Shown here: positions 37,480-47,054 of the stretch, in pieces
Numbering within the stretch: the stretch's first letter is position 1
Layout of the letters: every line of letters starts with the position of its first letter
Assembly: GCA_024276125.1 (NCBI GenBank)
Contig: JAJRXT010000129.1
Coordinates: 1-64,000, forward strand
DNA: 64,000 nucleotides
Reading direction: 5' to 3'
Origin: a bacterium
Lineage (GTDB): Bacteria > SZUA-182 > SZUA-191 > JAJRXT01
The notes under the pieces: model-generated
What the model saw: only the letters and a program-made list of their open reading frames with translations
Told to the model about the DNA's origin: nothing
Database searches by the model: none
Position numbers and translations under genes: made by a program

Positions 37480-39441
37480 ATGGTGAACATGAAATTATTT
37501 AAGACGCAACGCATTAATAGGTTTTTATTAAAAGAGATCGGCAAACCGAAATTTGGGATGTTGTTTTTTCACGTACTTATTTTTAGTTTTTCTTATATAT
37601 TTGCTTTTTTATTGCGCTTTGACGGGGTTATTCCTACTCCCTATCTACTTAATATACCCAAAACAATCTTTTTGGTAATATTTATACGTTTTGTGTTTTT
37701 TAGTTATTATGATATGTTTAATATCTTGTGGGGCTATATAAGTTATCGCGATTTGGTTAAAACATTAAAGGCGGTGACTTATAGTTCTGTTGTGATTGTT
37801 TTGGCGATGGTGGCTATCGGGGTGCGTCCTCCTTCCCGCTCGGTTGTGTTGCTGGACTGGTTTGTGCTGATTTTTATGGTGGGCGGAATAAGGATGCTTG
37901 CGCGTTATATGAGAGAACGCCTGGGAGCGCCTAAAACAAAAAATACGGGCAGGAAAAAGGTTTTAATAGTGGGAAAACTGGAGAATACGGAGTTTTTAAT
38001 AAAAGATATTGAATATAATTCTTCGTCTCCCTATGTTTTGGCGGCTATTATTGAAGAAGATGATTTGAAAAAAGGCTATTCTTTTAGCGGCATACCTATA
38101 CTGGGCGGTCTTTGTGATATGGACAATATTCTGTCTAAAAACCAGATAGATGAGGTATTAATCCATTTGCCGGATGCTGATAAAACTGTACTAAACCAAA
38201 TAGCCTTAACATGTGATAAGCATAAAAAGAATTATAAATTTTTACCGAAGGTATCAGATGGATTCAGCCCGCCAAAGAAATTGGAGGTGATTAGTGAAAG
38301 ACAGGAATTAAAGGTTGAGGCGCTTATTGATAGAAAACAAATTCGTTTTGAAACTGAGGGGATTAGAAGATTTATTGAAGATAAGGTGGTTTTTGTAACC
38401 GGCGCCGGCGGGTCCATCGGGTCTAAATTATGCGAATACATCGCCCGGTTTAATCCTAAGCTGCTTATTTTACATGAGCGTTTTGAAAATAATCTATATA
38501 ATATTGAGTTAAAATTATCTGAGGAATTTCCCGATTTAAGAATAAAGCCTCTGTTGGGTACAATTAATGATTTTTACGGGCTAAAGAAATTTTTAACCAA
38601 AGTTCCTACGGATATAATTTTTCATGTAGGCGCCTATAAACATGTTCCCTTGCTGGAGAAAAACCCTGTTGAGGGGGTTTATAATAATATTTTGGGTACT
38701 AGGAGCGTAGCGCTGGCCGCAGAGCAGACCGGCGTTAAAAAATTTGTATCTATTTCAACGGATAATGCGGTATCGCCGAGTTGTGTAATGGGTCTTACCA
38801 AGCGCATTGTAGAGATGTATATACAGGCGTTAAATACTACCAGTCACACTAAATTCATTACTGTGCGTTTTGGTAATGTATTAAACAGTGTTGGCAGCGT
38901 GGTGCCGCGTTTTATAAAACAGATCACAAAGGGCGGGCCTATTACCATTACTCATCCTGATATGGATAGATATTTTATGACAATCCCTGAGGCGGTTTAC
39001 TTAATTTTGAAAAGCGCTATTATGGGTTAAGGGGGCGAGGTATTTGTTCTGGAAATGGGAAAGCCTATAAAAATTTATGATTTAGCCAAAAGATTAATTA
39101 ACCTGCATGGAAAAACATTGGACGATGATATTGGAATTACTTTTGTGGGTACCAGACCGGGCGAAAAACTTAGCGAGGAGTTGTTTAATTCTCATGAACA
39201 TAAATTTCCGACTGCCTGTAAAATGATTAATATGGCCAAATCAGAACCTATAGATTATGAAGTTATAAATAAACAAATCCTTATATTGCAGGAACTTGTG
39301 CAAAAAAGAAATGAGCGTGTCTTGGTCGACATGCTAAATAAAATAGTTTTAAGAGATTATCCGGTATTGGATGATTATGATGATACCAAAAAGGTTGAGT
39401 TGGACCTGCCGGGTTTAAAGTATGGGGGAAGCATTGGGTAA
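37480..39441 (+). pseudogene. CapD/PglF-type nucleotide-sugar 4,6-dehydratase with in-frame TAA and altered active site
   Basis: ORFs 37480-39030 and 39055-39441 share a frame, parted by TAA at 39028-39030. Sense runs through it: KSAIMG-stop-GGEVFVLEMGKPIKIYDLAKRL, a stretch the family usually keeps as G[QEK]GGE[IV]FVLDMG. Layout: four N-terminal helices, a CoA-binding-like Rossmann domain (KKVLIVGKLENTEF), then the dehydratase domain with VTGAGGSIGSKL. The catalytic segment reads STDNAVSPSCVMGLTKR where relatives have STDKAVxPTNVMGATKR, so the active-site Lys is Asn here. Stop plus lost Lys make loss of function likely. It would make UDP-4-keto-6-deoxy sugar for the adjacent aminotransferase. 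Confidence 0.87.
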
Positions 39442-41095
39442 AAGTAAGGTTTTTGTAATTGGTTTGGATGGAGCGAGCTTTGATTTGCTGGCGCCATGGA
39501 TGCAGCAAGGTAAACTGCCGAATTTGGCTAATATCCTTAGGCAGGGTACAAGCGGCGTATTGCAATCGGTTATTCCTCCGATAACTACGCCGGCTTGGGT
39601 TTCGTTTCAAACTGGAAAGAATCCGGCTAAGCATGGCTTGTTTTCCTGGGTTAAACGCGAGGCGGACAGCTATCGCGTGGCGCCGTTTAATTCGAGTAAT
39701 ATTGGAGCAGAGACGATTAGCTCCATGTTGAGCCGTCATGGTCGTCGGGTAGGGTTGATTAATGTTCCCTGCACCTTTCCGCCGGCTCCTGTAAATGGAT
39801 TTGTAGTAACCGGTTTAGAGACGCCTAACAGAAACAGTAATTATACTTATCCTGAAAAACTGGCGCATGAATTAATAGATAGATTTGATTATGAAATTGA
39901 GCGTACGCAAAAATATAAACAGGGTAATGAGGATAGTTTTATCCAGGCGGTGGAATCGGTTGAGCATAAGCGAGCTAAAGCTGTATTATATATGATGGAT
40001 AAATATGAGTGGGATTTTTTTATGACCGTCTTTAGAGGAACGGATATTTTATCCCATGCCTTCTGGCGTTTTACCGATCCGGAACATCCTAGATACGATG
40101 CTCAATTAGCCGAAAAATATGGAAATGTACTGCTTAATCATTATCAGGGTATGGATAAAATAGTCGGTGAATTGGCGGCTAGGCTGGATGATGATACTGA
40201 TGTTATTATTATGTCTGATCACGGTTCGGGGCCTACTTGGCGCTATGTATATCTGGATAATTATTTTATTAAATTGGGAATAACCAAATTAAAAAGAAGC
40301 CTTTATACTGATGTACGCTATAGTTTATTCAAAATGGGGCTTACGCCGAAAAATATTTTAAAGCTATTATCCGCCCTTGGATTACGCAACTTAAGCCGCC
40401 GCCTGCTTCCCGGTGATTTGCGGGCTAAGATCAATTCTCATATGACGCTGAATTCCAATATAGACTGGAGCCGTACCAAGGCATACACCATGGGTGGAGT
40501 GGGGCAGATATATATAAATCTAAAATGGCGCGAGCCGCAAGGGTGTGTGGAGGCCGGCGCTGAATATGATGAGCTGACGGCTTATATTAAAGAACAGCTT
40601 TATAAATTAACCGATCCGGGGACCGGTCAAAAAATGGTTAAACGGATATTGGATAAAAACGAGCTTCCCGGCGGAGCCGAGGGCTTTCCCACTCCTGATC
40701 TTTATGTGGAATGGGTGAATGATTTGTATGCTGATCTGGGTATATTGGGTTATTCCAGCGAGCTTATGTCTGAGTATTTAACTGAGCCTTCCGGCGGGCA
40801 TACTATGCGTGGAATATTTATAGCTAAAGGCCCCAGCTATAGACAGGCTGAACAAGTTACTAACGCTAAGATTACAGACGTACTGCCCTGTATCCTGTAC
40901 GGATTGGGTCTGCCCATACCTGATGATCTGGACGGAGCGCTCTTAAAAGATGCTTTCAGACCGGAGCTGCTTGCACAGCGTCCCGTGGAATATGAGAAGA
41001 CAAACTATAAAAAACAGGATGATGAGTATTCATATTCCCAAGACGAGCGGGATGAGGTAAAAGAACGGCTGAAAGCTCTGGGATATATTGCCTGA
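39422..41095 (+). CDS. Type I phosphodiesterase/alkaline-phosphatase-family protein
   Basis: The 557-residue alkaline-phosphatase-superfamily protein has metal-site motifs FVIGLDGASFDLL, PPITTPAWVSFQTGKNPAKHGLFSW (with the probable nucleophile Thr), RGTDILSHAFWRFTDPEH, VIIMSDHGSG and GGHTMRGIFIAKG. There is no signal peptide, so it is likely cytoplasmic. Such genes are frequent in exopolysaccharide loci and their substrate is unknown. The ATG overlaps the end of the capD-like frame by 20 bases, which argues for co-transcription and supports reading the dehydratase as one gene to 39441. Confidence 0.84.
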   Translation: MGEALGKSKVFVIGLDGASFDLLAPWMQQGKLPNLANILRQGTSGVLQSVIPPITTPAWVSFQTGKNPAKHGLFSWVKREADSYRVAPFNSSNIGAETISSMLSRHGRRVGLINVPCTFPPAPVNGFVVTGLETPNRNSNYTYPEKLAHELIDRFDYEIERTQKYKQGNEDSFIQAVESVEHKRAKAVLYMMDKYEWDFFMTVFRGTDILSHAFWRFTDPEHPRYDAQLAEKYGNVLLNHYQGMDKIVGELAARLDDDTDVIIMSDHGSGPTWRYVYLDNYFIKLGITKLKRSLYTDVRYSLFKMGLTPKNILKLLSALGLRNLSRRLLPGDLRAKINSHMTLNSNIDWSRTKAYTMGGVGQIYINLKWREPQGCVEAGAEYDELTAYIKEQLYKLTDPGTGQKMVKRILDKNELPGGAEGFPTPDLYVEWVNDLYADLGILGYSSELMSEYLTEPSGGHTMRGIFIAKGPSYRQAEQVTNAKITDVLPCILYGLGLPIPDDLDGALLKDAFRPELLAQRPVEYEKTNYKKQDDEYSYSQDERDEVKERLKALGYIA

Positions 41096-41393
41096 GATAA
41101 TCGTTAAAGAGTCCATTTTTCTCTTTGTAGCCGCGGGTTTTTAAACCCGCCCCTAATGGCAATGTTGTTGACTTAAGGCGCTGGATAATATTTGTTTTAA
41201 TAGCTGTCATTCTGAACGAAGCGGAGCGCAGTGAAGAATCTTCTCACGTAGGCTGTAGATTCTTCGGCCTTTGGCTTCAGAATGACAGGCTAACAAAGAT
41301 TTTCTTGTAAAATTAATAGCCTACAATAACATTGGTTTCTAACAGACTGATCTTTCGGTCGGCGCCTACATTTGTGCTTAACTAAAACAATCA
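41096..41393. repeat. Repeat-filled gap
   Basis: Holds GTAGCCGCGGGTTTTTAAACCCGCCCC (about 41129-41155), a terminal motif AATGTTGTTGACTTAAGGCG, a GTCATTCTGA repeat (about 41206-41288) and a diverged AGACTGATCTTTCGGTCGGC hairpin. No gene seen. Confidence 0.7.
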
Positions 41394-42602
41394 ATGAAAA
41401 AAAAAATTAAAGTAGTTCATTTAAGTAATTTTGATGTGGGTATTCAGATTCATATGCGCAATCAGATGCTCTATCTAAGAAAACAGGGCTATGATATATC
41501 CATAATTTGTAATCCCGGGCAAATTGTAAAAGGCGATATGTATACTCCGGACGGTATATTTGTAAAAGCTATTGCCTTCTCACATAAGATTACCCCTTTT
41601 AAGGATTTGGCTGCGCTTTTTAAATTAATTTCCTATTTCCGCAAAGAAAAATTCGATATTGTACACACCCATACCATAAAGCCCGGGTTATATGGACGGC
41701 TGGCCGCCCGAATAGCCGGAGTACCTATTGTTCTTCATACTATTCACGGCTTTCATTTTCATGATGAGATGCACCCTTTGGCTGTTTTTATATATAAATG
41801 GGTGGAGAAATTCGGCGCTTTTTTTTCCGATTTAATATTTTCGCAAAATAGAGAAGATATTGCTGTCGCCGAAAAAAGCGGGATAGCCCCTGCCGGTAAG
41901 TTAAAATATTTGGGAAACGGTATTGATATAGATACTTTTAATCCGGCTAGGGTCAGCCCTGCTCTGGTGAGCAAAAAACGCAGTGAATTGGGGTTTAGCG
42001 AATCGGATAAGATAGTATGTATGGTGGGCAGGCTGGTTGCTGAGAAGGGATTCAGGGAATATTGCGAGGCTGTGCGCATTATATCTAAAAAAGGACTGCC
42101 GATTAAATTTATTGCCATTGGAGCGGTACATCATAAAGCCGGCGCATTAGACCCTCGGGAGTTAATCAAGAAAAATAAACTTGAGGATACCATGTTTTTT
42201 TTAGGCCGGCGCAATGATGTAGCCGATATCATGGCGGCGGTTGATCTGGTGGCGCTACCTTCTTATGCCGAGGGCATACCGCGGGTTTTGATGGAAGCCG
42301 GCGCAATGGGTAAGCCGGTGGTGGGCACTGATGTACGGGGTACGCGCGAGATTGTGAAGGATAATATAACCGGCAGGCTGATACCGGTTAAGGATGCGGT
42401 GAGTCTCGCGGATGCTATAGTGGAAATTATATCTGATCCGAATAAAATGCAGAATATGGGAGCCGCCGCCCGGGAATTGGCGCTTGATATGTTTGATGAG
42501 CGTATATATTTCAGGCGGACGGATAGGGAATATCGACGTTTGGTTAAAGATAAAATATCAGAAGATAAATTAGAAGGACTCAAACCGATTTTGGTGAAAT
42601 AG
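41394..42602 (+). CDS. GT4-family glycosyltransferase
   Basis: The 402-residue GT-B enzyme has an N-terminal domain KKKIKVVHLSNFDVGIQIH, FDIVHTHTIKPGLYGRLAAR and VLHTIHGFHFHDE, and a C-terminal nucleotide-sugar domain with YLGNGIDIDTFNP, MVGRLVAEKGFREYCEA, FLGRRNDVADIMAAVDLVALPSYAEGIPRVLMEAGAMGKPVVGT. The E-x7-E motif is present. It extends the lipid-linked repeat unit. The donor sugar cannot be told. Intact, unlike several neighbours. Confidence 0.9.
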   Translation: MKKKIKVVHLSNFDVGIQIHMRNQMLYLRKQGYDISIICNPGQIVKGDMYTPDGIFVKAIAFSHKITPFKDLAALFKLISYFRKEKFDIVHTHTIKPGLYGRLAARIAGVPIVLHTIHGFHFHDEMHPLAVFIYKWVEKFGAFFSDLIFSQNREDIAVAEKSGIAPAGKLKYLGNGIDIDTFNPARVSPALVSKKRSELGFSESDKIVCMVGRLVAEKGFREYCEAVRIISKKGLPIKFIAIGAVHHKAGALDPRELIKKNKLEDTMFFLGRRNDVADIMAAVDLVALPSYAEGIPRVLMEAGAMGKPVVGTDVRGTREIVKDNITGRLIPVKDAVSLADAIVEIISDPNKMQNMGAAARELALDMFDERIYFRRTDREYRRLVKDKISEDKLEGLKPILVK

Positions 42603-42620
42603 GATAGGGCGGGGTTACTT

Positions 42621-42780
42621 CCAATGCTGTTGACTTAAGGAAATTTTGTGCTTAAAAAAACTTTTCTTAGTCTGTCATTCTGAGGCTGGAAGCCGAAGAA
42701 TCTTATTGCATATAGAGACAGATTCTTCACTCCACTTTGTTTCGTTCAGAATGACAGCTACCTTAAGTTAACAGCATTGA
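42621..42780. mobile_element. Complete element of the GTCATTCTGA family
   Basis: The best full-length copy: 160 bases with terminal inverted repeats CCAATGCTGTTGACTTAAGG (42621-42640) and CCTTAAGTTAACAGCATTGA (42761-42780). It encloses TGTCATTCTGAGG ... GAAGAATCT ... AGATTCTTC ... AGAATGACAG. It shows that the dispersed repeats are one MITE-like unit with defined ends. Another full copy is at 55692-55852. Confidence 0.85.
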
Positions 42781-42852
42781 GGCTTGTCCTCTCCCATTGA
42801 TTCTGGCGGGGACAAGCCGCCGCCTCTACAGGTTAATAATAAGGGAAACACC

Positions 42853-43749
42853 TTGAATTTAGAATATATGAGGCAATTCTACGAACGTTCCGGTTATAAA
42901 GTTATTAAAAGTAAAAATTTTTATTGGCTGGAGATGAGTAATAACTTTTATCAGGCTATGCCTCCTTCAGGAATTATAGAACCTGAGCCTGCGGAAATAC
43001 AGGAATTGTTTCGTAAACACCGTATATGGGGTTTAAAATACAGTACCAAAAGCGCTGGATTGGGTCAGGAGGGTTATTTATACTGCTGTTATGATAAAAC
43101 CTATGATTTTAAAAATATGGGCGCCAGTACCAGAAGGAATATGAGGAAGGCGCTTAAAAAATGTAGTGTTGAACCTATTGATTTTGATTATCTGGCTAAA
43201 GAGGGTTTTAAATTAAATACTGATACTCTGGGCAGGCAGAAGCGTCATGATCCGGCTTTTTTAGATTATAAGCGCTGGAGCGCTATGTGCCGCGCCGGTA
43301 AGGATACTGCCGGGGCTGAAGTTTGGGGGACATTGGTTGACGGCAAATTGGCCTCATATATGATTGCTTTTCAGGTGGGTAAGGTGTTTGAAATACTGCA
43401 TCTTATGTCGCGAAGCGATTTTAGGGCTTATTATCCCAATTATGCTCTATTGTATACAGTGTTAAATAATGTACTCAACAAAAGGCCGGAGGTTGTTTGT
43501 GTATGCGGCGGGACCAAATCTATAAGACCGATTAAAGGGGTAAATGATTATAAATTAAGGGTGGGTTTTGATAAAAAACCGGCTAATTTTGTCGTAATAT
43601 TAAATCCATGGTTGAAATTCTTTTTACTTAACAAGCTTAGTCAACTGACTTTTCAGGGTATGTTTAAGCTTTTTCCTAAAAACGATCGGGTGCGCCTAGC
43701 CTATGGTATGGTCGGTATGGCTCATGAATCCGGCGGTTTTTATAAGTAA
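42853..43749 (+). CDS. FemAB/GNAT-type aminoacyl- or acyltransferase
   Basis: A protein of about 298 residues similar to the FemAB-like GNAT proteins of exopolysaccharide loci: TRRNMRKALKKCSVEPI, GKLASYMIAFQVGKVFEILHLMSRSDFRAYYPNYALLYTVLNNVL, VCGGTKSIRPIKGVNDYKLRVGF. It probably transfers an acyl or aminoacyl group to a sugar or carrier lipid. I start it at TTG 42853, 7 bases after AAGGGA; ATG 42868 is possible. The ORF-track start at 42784 lies in repeat DNA (ACAAGCCGCCGCCTCTACAGG). Confidence 0.72.
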   Translation: MNLEYMRQFYERSGYKVIKSKNFYWLEMSNNFYQAMPPSGIIEPEPAEIQELFRKHRIWGLKYSTKSAGLGQEGYLYCCYDKTYDFKNMGASTRRNMRKALKKCSVEPIDFDYLAKEGFKLNTDTLGRQKRHDPAFLDYKRWSAMCRAGKDTAGAEVWGTLVDGKLASYMIAFQVGKVFEILHLMSRSDFRAYYPNYALLYTVLNNVLNKRPEVVCVCGGTKSIRPIKGVNDYKLRVGFDKKPANFVVILNPWLKFFLLNKLSQLTFQGMFKLFPKNDRVRLAYGMVGMAHESGGFYK

Positions 43750-43755
43750 TTCGGT

Positions 43756-44376
43756 ATGAATAATTTGTATCAATTTTTAAAACGTGGTCTGGATATTTTT
43801 AGCGCCGGTTTCGGATTGATTCTTTTAATGCCGATATGGGTTATTCTTATCTTGCTGGTTAAGCTGGATTCAGATGGCCCCGTGTTTTATTCGGCTGCCA
43901 GAGTCGGTAAAGGCGGCAGAGAATTCGGTCTGTTAAAGTTTAGAACCATGATAAAGGATGCGGATAAAATAGGTCCTCAGGTGACTTATGGCGCCGATAC
44001 TCGCATTACAAAAGCCGGCAGATGGCTGCGCAGGTTGAAACTGGATGAGACGCCTCAGTTGATTAATGTATTAAAAGGCGATATGAGTCTGGTGGGACCC
44101 CGGCCGGAATCCCCGTTTTTTGTGAAACATTATAGCCGGCAAGACCGTAATGTCCTTTCCGTAAAACCGGGGATGACAAGTCTGGCTTGGGTTAGGCTGC
44201 ATAATGACTTTGACGAAGAAAATACCTTTGAGGCTGAAAATTGGAAAGAGCATTATTTAAATGTTTCCATGCCGCGTAAACTGGCGGTGGATATGGAGTA
44301 TATAGAAAAAAGGTCTTTTTGCGGGGATATAAAGATAATTTTACAGACGGTTTTTGCGCCTTTTTTAGATAAATGA
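43756..44376 (+). CDS. Small phosphoglycosyl transferase (PglC/WcaJ-C type)
   Basis: The 206-residue monotopic PGT starts with an amphipathic/re-entrant helix (RGLDIFSAGFGLILLMPIWVILILLVKLDSDGPVFY), then RVGKGGREFGLLKFRTM, LRRLKLDETPQLINVLKGDMSLVGPRPE with the catalytic Asp-Glu pair, and the KPGMTSLAWV segment. It moves a phospho-sugar from a UDP-sugar to undecaprenyl phosphate, the first membrane step. The short form without extra helices is typical of PglC, the bacillosamine-using enzyme, which fits the dehydratase and aminotransferase nearby. Starts six bases after the FemAB-like gene. Confidence 0.92.
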   Translation: MNNLYQFLKRGLDIFSAGFGLILLMPIWVILILLVKLDSDGPVFYSAARVGKGGREFGLLKFRTMIKDADKIGPQVTYGADTRITKAGRWLRRLKLDETPQLINVLKGDMSLVGPRPESPFFVKHYSRQDRNVLSVKPGMTSLAWVRLHNDFDEENTFEAENWKEHYLNVSMPRKLAVDMEYIEKRSFCGDIKIILQTVFAPFLDK

Positions 44377-45085
44377 TGTTTTTTAAATTTGTTATGTACG
44401 AAAAGGGCGTTTCTTAGCCTGTCATTCTGAGGCCGTAGGCCGAAGAATCTGCCTCCGCTATTGAACGGGAGATTCTTCACTCCGCCTTGCTTCATTCAGA
44501 ATGACAGTTTAAAAATGTAGGGTGGAACAAGCCCATATTGGAAATAAGACTACAAAAAAAATATGTTAAGCCTGCGTTTTTTATAGTTGCGGTTCCACCA
44601 TCGTTATTTTATAACTAATTGTAATTGTGGTGGATTCGGGGTGATTTTTAGGCTGTTGGGCGTTCTTTACTTTTTTAAGATAATCTGTTATATAAGACCC
44701 CTTAATCCACCCTACGGCTGCGGCAAGGTTTTTGTCCTTTTTGCTAAAATACCTTAAGTCAACAGCATTAAGTTCTCCCTCCGCGATTGAACGGGAGATT
44801 CTTCACTCCGCTTCGCTTTATTCAGAATGACAGGGTTAGGACGCTATAGTAACCTGAGTTCGACATAATAAAAACTAAAATGTTTTTATATATCAGCTAG
44901 TTGGTGTTTTGTATAGATTTGATTGACGTAAAATTTTTGTAGAAGAGTGACATATCTCCTCTCGCTGTAGGGGCGGGTTTCAAACCCGCCCCTACAAGAT
45001 AACAAAATCAAGAACTTTTATGTCGAACTTACGTTATAGTAGTTTCGGCTTTGAGATAAGAAACATAGACAGGAATAAAAACAAT
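44377..45085. repeat. Long repeat block
   Basis: Contains a GTCATTCTGA repeat (about 44419-44507), MITE B copy 3 (44517-44715), a partial GTCATT repeat beginning at CCTTAAGTCAACAGCATTAAG (about 44752-44832), and the 29-base palindrome at 44967-44995. Next comes TATGTCGAACTTACGTTATAG, which recurs near 47.0 and 55.9 kb. No gene. Confidence 0.75.
44517..44715. mobile_element. MITE B, copy 3
   Basis: 199 bases, ends GTAGGGTGGAACAAGCCC and CCCCTTAATCCACCCTAC, with GGTTCCACCATCG and GGTGGATTCGGGG inside. The middle is inverted relative to copy 1. Confidence 0.75.
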
Positions 45086-46069
45086 ATGTCTACATGGAAT
45101 ATAAGGCAGTTTACTGCCTCCGATATAGAAAATATCATTGAATTGATTAATCTGGTACAGCCGCACGCTCCCTTTACCGAAGAACGCTGGCGCTGGGAAT
45201 ACATGAGTAATATTGATTATCCGGCCAAAGCTTGGATTGCTGAAGACAAGGGTAAGATTGTCGGGCTATACGGTCTTACGCCTTTTAAGTGGCAGGTTGA
45301 CGGGCAGGAGGCTAAGTGCTATGTGCCGGTGGATGCTATGACTCATCCTGATTACAGACGCATGGGAATGCACGCGGCCATGCTTAAAGCGGATATGGAG
45401 CATATTCATGAGTCCGGTATTCCCCTATGTTATGTATTACCCAATGAAAAATCATTAAAAGGAGCGCTTAATAATAATTGGCGTTGTGTGTTTGAAATAC
45501 CCTTCATACAAAAAGAATTATCCAAAGAGGTTGTTTCAAAAAAAATAAAATCAGATACTTCCATAAATATTGTAGAAGTAAAGCATTTTGATGCGGGCGT
45601 GGACAGGTTGTGGGATCAGGTAAGCGGTATTTTCACCTATGTTTGCGAGCGCAAGGCGGCTTATCTCAACTGGCGCTACGTGAAAAAGCCGGATGATGAT
45701 TATCGTATTTTTATAGCCTATGACGGCGGTTTGGTTTTAGGATATATGGTCTATAAAAAATTTGATAAAGATACTGTGGGTAGTAAATCACATATTGTGG
45801 ATTTGCTTATAAACCCTATGCGGTCGGAACTAATTGAATTTTTTATTGACAAAGCTGTTTTTTTATCTACAATAGATAAAAGCGTTAGTCTTTCCGCCTG
45901 GATGTTACAGCAGGCGCCTTATTTTGATTCTTTTATAAATAGGGGCTTTATAAAACAAAAGACGGAGCGGTTTTTATTGGCATATGTTAATCCCAAAATG
46001 CTATCGTGGGAGCAAGCCTTAAATAATGGTAATTGGTATGTGACTATGGGGGATTCGGATGTATACTAG
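45086..46069 (+). CDS. GNAT-family N-acetyltransferase
   Basis: From the ATG at 45086, 327 residues. The N-terminal GNAT half has STWNIRQFTASDIENIIELI, AKAWIAEDKGKIVGLYGLTP and the acetyl-CoA loop VDAMTHPDYRRMGMHAAMLKA; the C-terminal half has a second GNAT-like fold (RKAAYLNWRYVKKPDDDYRIFIAY). It resembles acetyltransferases that decorate exopolysaccharide. The ORF-track start at 45020 falls in a dispersed repeat (TATGTCGAACTTACG). The end overlaps the PIG-L gene by 11 bases, so they are coupled. Confidence 0.82.
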   Translation: MSTWNIRQFTASDIENIIELINLVQPHAPFTEERWRWEYMSNIDYPAKAWIAEDKGKIVGLYGLTPFKWQVDGQEAKCYVPVDAMTHPDYRRMGMHAAMLKADMEHIHESGIPLCYVLPNEKSLKGALNNNWRCVFEIPFIQKELSKEVVSKKIKSDTSINIVEVKHFDAGVDRLWDQVSGIFTYVCERKAAYLNWRYVKKPDDDYRIFIAYDGGLVLGYMVYKKFDKDTVGSKSHIVDLLINPMRSELIEFFIDKAVFLSTIDKSVSLSAWMLQQAPYFDSFINRGFIKQKTERFLLAYVNPKMLSWEQALNNGNWYVTMGDSDVY

Positions 46070-46715
46070 GGCTATAAAAAATGTGTTGGTTTTTGTAGCT
46101 CATGCTGATGATGAAACCTTAGGCTGCGGCGGATATATTCCGCTTTTAATAAAGCGCGGCTGCCGTGTTGACGTATTGATTGCCTCAGACGGGCTGCTTA
46201 TTGCTCGTGATGGAGCGCCGAATAATCGCCCGCATGTTTATGATGCGGCTAAGGTGTTGGGATTGTTGCCGGAGAACCTTTATTTTTTGGATTTACCCGA
46301 TCAGGGATTTGAAGCATTTTTGATTAAAGATATTGTGAATAAAATTAAACAATTCAAATTTGACCCCGATATGATTATTACTCATTCGGCAGGCGATTTA
46401 AATCGTGACCATAGGATTGTCCATGAGGCGGCCTTGGTTTACGGCAGGTCTATAGATAAACGTATCTCTCTTTTGGGCTGTGAGATTCCCGCGCAGGCTG
46501 AATATTTTGCAGGAGCCTTTACGGCCAATTTTTACGTGAATATAGAAGAGAGCATTCAATTAAAACAACAGGCCTTCACCTGCTATCCTAATGAAATCCA
46601 TCCTTTTCCTCATCCTTTTTCTATAGAAGGCATTCAAACAAAAGCTAAGCAGCGCGGTATGGAGATTGGATGTAATTATGCCGAAGGCTATAGAGTTATT
46701 CGTTGGTTTGATTAA
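46059..46715 (+). CDS. PIG-L/LmbE-family N-deacetylase
   Basis: The 218-residue zinc enzyme has the AHxDDE motif (FVAHADDETLGCGGYIPLL) and THSAGDLNRDHRIVHEAAL with the third metal His. Family members remove N-acetyl groups from GlcNAc-containing lipids and metabolites. Coupling with the preceding acetyltransferase suggests acetyl-group exchange on a glycan or its precursor; this is inference from context. Intact and of normal length. Confidence 0.9.
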   Translation: MYTRAIKNVLVFVAHADDETLGCGGYIPLLIKRGCRVDVLIASDGLLIARDGAPNNRPHVYDAAKVLGLLPENLYFLDLPDQGFEAFLIKDIVNKIKQFKFDPDMIITHSAGDLNRDHRIVHEAALVYGRSIDKRISLLGCEIPAQAEYFAGAFTANFYVNIEESIQLKQQAFTCYPNEIHPFPHPFSIEGIQTKAKQRGMEIGCNYAEGYRVIRWFD

Positions 46716-47054
46716 TCTGTGAGCAGTTTTTTCCCTAAAAATAATTTTTTGATTTTTGTTGGTATTCAAGGACATTAATTTGTGGTTTTGGGTCTTTTTT
46801 AGTTTATGTTTGTCATTTTGAGGCCGCAGGCCGAAGAATCTCCCGTCCGTACGCGTGCAAATTCTTCACTGCGCTTTGCTTCTCATTCTTCAGCTTTCAG
46901 CCGAAGAATCTCCCCCCGCAACAGCGAGTAGATTCTTCACTGTGCTTCGCTTCGTTTAAGAATGACCGTTAGCTTAAGTCAACAGCATTGGGGGCTTGTT
47001 CCCTACAGTATAACAAAATCAACAAGTTTTATGTAGAACTTAAGGTTATCTCTT
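46716..47054. repeat. Two tandem GTCATT-family repeats
   Basis: At 46810-46966 one repeat (TTTGTCATTTTGAGGCCGCAGG...) runs straight into a second AAGAATCT...AGATTCTTC unit, closing GCTTAAGTCAACAGCATTGGGGG. The right part (TATAACAAAATCAACAAGTTTTATGTAGAACTTAAGG) resembles 45.0 kb. No gene. Confidence 0.75.
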
